DNA from: Sphagnum magellanicum
Lineage: Eukaryota > Streptophyta > Sphagnopsida > Sphagnales > Sphagnaceae
Length of the DNA stretch: 64,000 bases
Assembly: GCA_021904315.1 (NCBI GenBank)
Contig: CM038916.1
Span: forward strand, 11,125,065-11,189,064
Reading direction: 5' to 3'
Made by a program: the position numbers and the translations under genes. Positions 60,195-64,000 of this stretch are shown here, in pieces. Under the pieces are notes generated by a model. That model had not been told where the DNA came from. It worked only from the letters and a program-made list of their open reading frames with translations, and did not search any database. Within the stretch, counting starts at the first letter, position 1; each line of letters opens with the position of its first letter.

Positions 60195-62012
60195 AAAAGG
60201 AAGGGATCTAACAACAACACGACCCCTTTATCGAATTCACTCAGACAAAATGTGACTAGGTATCTGCCTATCAAACCAGCAGCATGACAATGGCATTAAT
60301 CTGAGTCCAAAGCTTTTGTCCTCTTGCTCCACTAAACCCCAATGAAAGGCACACATCACCAATGCAAACTCCCCTTTCTCTGAACTTCCACTGTCACAAC
60401 CCTACTTTGGCCAAATGTGGGGGTGAAGCCCAACACTTGGAAAAAGTGAGGATTTAGAGTCCTCCGGGACTCCCGAATGTTTAGAGCTCGACAGCAAGGC
60501 CCAAAACATCTCACATTGAGGTGTTCTTGGTGTCATTGGAAAGGTCTTGAAACGTAGATATCGAAAATGGCCTCGCATTGGCCATTCGGACATCTGCAGC
60601 CCAAGTTATGGGCAAAAGAAGAGCCGGGAGTCAAATTGGCAATTTGACTCCCGACCACTAAAAGTCGGGAATCGACCTCTTCCCGATGTCGCCTTGAAGA
60701 GTGCGACACGGCGTTGGAAAGCTCTCGACGAGAGCTACAACTTTGATTCAGGATTCGTCTCGATCCGAGCTTGGGGCGAGGAGTTATGGCCGTTCAAAGT
60801 TCCGGGAGTCCAGCCGGGACACTTTCGAGACTCCATTTCGGGAGTCCCAACAAAATGTGCCATTTGGATGTAGCCTTGGCGACCAGCCATAGAGAATACT
60901 ATAGGGAGTAAAGAATACTATAGGGAGTAAAGTGGTTTACTCCCGAGTCCGGGCCGTGGTGTCTCGTGGTCCAAAGTGCCCGTGGCTTGTCCCATCACCC
61001 AAGGGTGTCCCGGAATGCGAACTAACCACGTGGGTGGTTTGTTTTGATGCAGATTCATGCTTGATCTACTAAATCTTCTTCCTAGTCTAATCCCTGGGCT
61101 CTCAACTCGACCCTCTACCCCTTTTTAGAGTTGGAAGCCGGGAGTGTGCCTCCAAGTCTCAACTTCCGCAACTTGACTTTGTGAGACCCTCAAGTGGGTT
61201 TCACCCTGTGACTTGGGAGCGCGTCATCCACAGATCCAACTCTTACTTAGACAAATCAACAAGATAGAATCTTAAAGATCAAACTCACTAGCTCAAAATT
61301 TACAGAGTTCCCCGACAACACAAACTTTCTTCACTCTAGAGTATTCATCAAAAATCTATCAACCCTACTTAGCCAAGTCACTAGCGTAGCGGAGAGTTAC
61401 AACAACTCAGCCAAGTTCTCCAAAAAACAGACATACAGAGCAATGTGTCTATACATTTCTGAGCTCATCTGATATCTTCAGCTCTACCCTTCCAACTTCA
61501 ACACAAAATCTAAGAAAAATTTCATCCCTAGTACAACCTCAGCCTCCTGCTATATTCTAATCTCCTCTCTCTGAGCAGTGTTCATCAAGAATCAAAAACA
61601 CAATCTCTGGATTCTAACACTTTCCTCCCCAAATCAAAACCTCCCAGTCTGTTTTTTCATGCATTCCTAAGCTCCTCTCTCCTCCTTAGCTTCCTTCACA
61701 AGCCTCCGTCCTTCGTTATTTTTTCCGCCGTCATCTCCTCAACAGCACATCAATGCGGCGCCATCCCCCTTCATCATTCGTGCTACCTTTCTCCTATACT
61801 TCCCACCCCACACAACCAGAGAGCAACACTTCCCATGCATCCCATGCACGACCAGCACTAACCACCTTCCAAAATGATAAAATCCGTCGCCCTCATCAAT
61901 GAAGGTGACGGCTGGATTAATTCTAGAACCTTGATCAGTGAATCTGGCATTCACACAAAATGCACAACCATAGAATCCTTGTTCGGCCACTCCCTTTTTG
62001 GTTATAGGTGCA
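60195..62012 (-). repeat. 5' LTR of the Ty3/gypsy element, split by a nested insertion
   Basis: Net length after removing the 835-bp insertion and one 5-bp duplication is about 978 bp, equal to the partner LTR. The shared sequence stops at about 62,012. The insertion lies between the blocks matching 53,249-53,445 and 53,446-54,227. Confidence 0.88.
60392..61226. mobile_element. Nested solo LTR with perfect target-site duplication
   Basis: The 835-bp insert starts TGTCACAACCC and ends GCGTCA. It is flanked by TCCAC on both sides (60387-60391 and 61227-61231), and the partner LTR at 53,441-53,446 has a single TCCAC as the empty site. TG...CA ends plus a 5-bp duplication are the marks of an LTR. 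With no internal region it is a solo LTR left by recombination. It carries an internal duplication of AATACTATAGGGAGTAAAG at about 60,893-60,931. The relative at 6,511 shows this is a dispersed family. Confidence 0.9.
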
Positions 62013-63453
62013 TGTCTAGGTTCAATTGTCTACATGGACACCATGATTTTAGTGACTTGTAGCAAATTTATTGGAACACTAAAAATTGTTATCTAAATAA
62101 TAGATTTAATGTAACCAACATCAAGGGAACACTAAAGACTAAATAGTGCCCAAATGCCTACAAGGGGTTCATAGAATAAATAGGACATCCCAAAATCAAT
62201 GCATGAGAAAAGAAATCCCTATTCATTGTTTGTTCATGACAACTAATGTAGCTTGTGCTATTGGCCCAAGTGTGAATACATTCTTTATTTTTCACATTTT
62301 CAGAATTGAAAATTTTAAAATTTTGCAATGTGTACACATCGACAGCTCAATTGATTTTTCCTTCTAAACCCAATTTTTGCAATTTTTTTGAATTTTCACT
62401 AACAAAATCCACTAAAATATCAATATCTTTCACACCTTAGCTTTGAAAGTTGTGAAATAAACTCTATTTAATCTGACCCACAGAGAGCGTTCCAACAACA
62501 CCAAGAACACCCCCAAATTTCAAATACCGTTTCCAGTTTCAATTTTATTTAGTTTTCATTGAGAAAATGGTTCAATAGCTTCCACATCATAGCTCCAAAC
62601 AGTCTCAAACCAAATCAGTGCACCCCTACTCATCACAAGCTTTCCAAACATACCAAGAACATGGCATCAAGCAGAGTGATTTGGGAGATTTCAGCATGAC
62701 AAACAAAACAAAACAAACTACCTTGCTTCATAGATAGAAATTAAGTATGTTTTTATAAATACTAGTGAGCCTATATTTTGCAACAAATAAAAAGAAAAAA
62801 ATTGTCAAATTTTCACTTTAAAAGAAAATTTTCAAAATTTTCCCAATTTCTTTATTAAAAAAATAGCAAAATTTCACTAGAAGATAACCACATTGCCCCC
62901 AAAATTGGGTCCTTTCACATGGTCAATTGGGTCCCTCAACTCATTTTGGAGTACCACCTTCCAATATTTGCAAACCGTGTCATCAACAAAGAAAACTTGT
63001 GTACAAATACATAACCTAATATATTATGGAAAGTTTCATAAAATCATTTTTTTGAGTTAAATCAAGATGAAACGTCCTATTATGAATTATAGTTTCCCAT
63101 TCGATAAAACAAGTGCACCCAATTATTAGCCCTTATGAAAGAAAGGCAATACTACAAGATCTCAAATTTTAGATATAGCACACAATGTGATCAATTATGG
63201 CTCCTAAAATCATCCCAAAAAGGTGTGGAAGCACAACTCCCTCGGTTAAAAATTCAAGCCACTCCAAAATCATAAGTCGCATGGCTTTGCTCTATCAGTT
63301 GTGCAATTCAATTCTAAGTTTTGACGGAAACTCGCAATCGTTGTTTTACATAATTTCTTCACACCAAGCCCCCTCCTATCTCACCAATATCTACATTACA
63401 AAGTGACTGAGATTGGAGATCATGTAGGTCACAATGTTGTACAAATTGCGTTA
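62013..63453. other. Spacer, no gene seen
   Basis: AT-rich. Frames at 62146-62367 and 63197-63406 (+) lack any recognisable domain. Confidence 0.4.
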
Positions 63454-63536
63454 AAACCCTAAAAACCCCGAAAACCCTAAATACCCTAAATACCCTGAAA
63501 ACCCTATATACCCCAAATACCCTGAAAACCCTAAAA
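63454..63536. repeat. Degenerate telomere-like 9-bp repeat
   Basis: About nine units on the theme CCCTAAATA / CCCTGAAAA follow one another. This resembles the plant telomere unit CCCTAAA lengthened to 9 bp. It is too irregular and too short to be a chromosome end. Confidence 0.75.
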
Positions 63537-63888
63537 GCCTGGGGACAATAAACACAGTGTACAATTTGGGGCTCCCTCTGAATCTCAGGTAGTGGGATAT
63601 TATGCCTACTCCTTAAGAGTGCGAGGGATCTTATGATGCCTACAATATATATAAATAAGCATCCGATATGAGAGTTCTATAGTACATGGGCTGGTTTGGC
63701 AGCTTGGTGCCTAATAAATTTTATTTACTTTTTAATTTACTTTTGGCAATAGAAATAACAATTTTTTTCAATTTTTTTGAAATTTCTTAAATAATTAATT
63801 AGTGCCTAACCAGCAGAGGTACTATGATAGGTACTTGTAGATGTAAAGGGTAAAATAGGCGTAAAATCATACTCCTTATATCTGACGC

Positions 63889-63891
<3 letters not shown>

Positions 63892-63922
<31 letters not shown>
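63892..63922. repeat. AC microsatellite with TA tail
   Basis: About 15 AC units followed by an alternating ATATGTGCATATATATATG tract. Confidence 0.95.
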
Positions 63923-63926
<4 letters not shown>

Positions 63927-64000
63927 GTGCATATATATATGTAAGCATTAGGTTCCTCCCACTCTTAGCTTAGGAATAGGTGTTACAACCCTCCCCTCAA

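Larger units (their letters stand above)
53249..62012 (-). mobile_element. Degraded Ty3/gypsy LTR retrotransposon
   Basis: Read on the minus strand the order is 5' LTR, PBS, gag, protease, reverse transcriptase, RNase H, integrase, PPT, 3' LTR. RT and RNase H upstream of integrase defines the Ty3/gypsy layout. LTRs of about 979 and 978 bp (after removing the nested insertion) differ at roughly 8-10 percent of sites in the stretches I compared, mostly transitions. Every coding part is broken by stops or shifts, so the copy is not autonomous. No chromodomain was recognised after the integrase core. No perfect target-site duplication was found, possibly because of age. Confidence 0.93.

Noticed and set aside
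63454..63536. True telomere or chromosome end
   Set aside because: Only about 80 bp, irregular 9-bp units, and ordinary DNA on both sides.

Overview
The window reads as nuclear DNA of a land plant. It has spliced GT-AG genes, AT-rich and repeat-rich spacers, plant-specific protein families (a DCD domain, an IQ67-domain protein, a plant-type mitochondrial PNPase) and a plant Ty3/gypsy element primed by initiator tRNA-Met. A fern or other non-seed plant is plausible from the roomy spacers and Ser/Ala-rich proteins, but this is inference.

Layout. Bases 1-12,100 hold no gene I can support. They contain a 46-bp tandem array of hairpin-forming units (about 2,031-2,690), an old LTR copy (about 6,511-7,352) and two fold-back (MITE-like) structures (8,081-8,207 and 8,452-8,715). 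An intronless SRPK-like protein kinase lies at 12,904-14,892 (+). A decayed 3' fragment of COG1 (Golgi tethering complex subunit 1) lies on the minus strand at about 16,580-18,361. Mitochondrial polynucleotide phosphorylase follows at 19,137-21,933 (+, 2 exons, 828 aa). After a repeat-rich spacer comes the most unusual gene, at 27,569-35,381 (+, 11 exons, 1401 aa). It joins an N-terminal plant DCD domain to a C-terminal TRF4/Cid14-type non-canonical poly(A) polymerase. A long spacer with several minisatellites runs to 47,700. An IQD (IQ67-domain, calmodulin-binding) gene occupies 47,985-51,352 (+, 7 exons, 687 aa). The right end is taken by a degraded Ty3/gypsy retrotransposon on the minus strand (about 53,249-62,012). 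Its LTR near the gag end carries a nested 835-bp solo LTR (60,392-61,226) with TG...CA ends and a perfect 5-bp target-site duplication. The last 2 kb hold degenerate telomere-like repeats and an AC microsatellite.

The genes are independent nuclear genes, all on the plus strand except the COG1 remnant and the retrotransposon; nothing suggests an operon or gene cluster. Three touch RNA metabolism or RNA-protein control (SRPK-like kinase, PNPase, DCD-poly(A) polymerase), but I see no evidence that they work together. Exon models were built by hand from reading frame, splice-site consensus and recalled family motifs. Every junction of the three spliced genes closes in frame, but none has been tested against transcripts.
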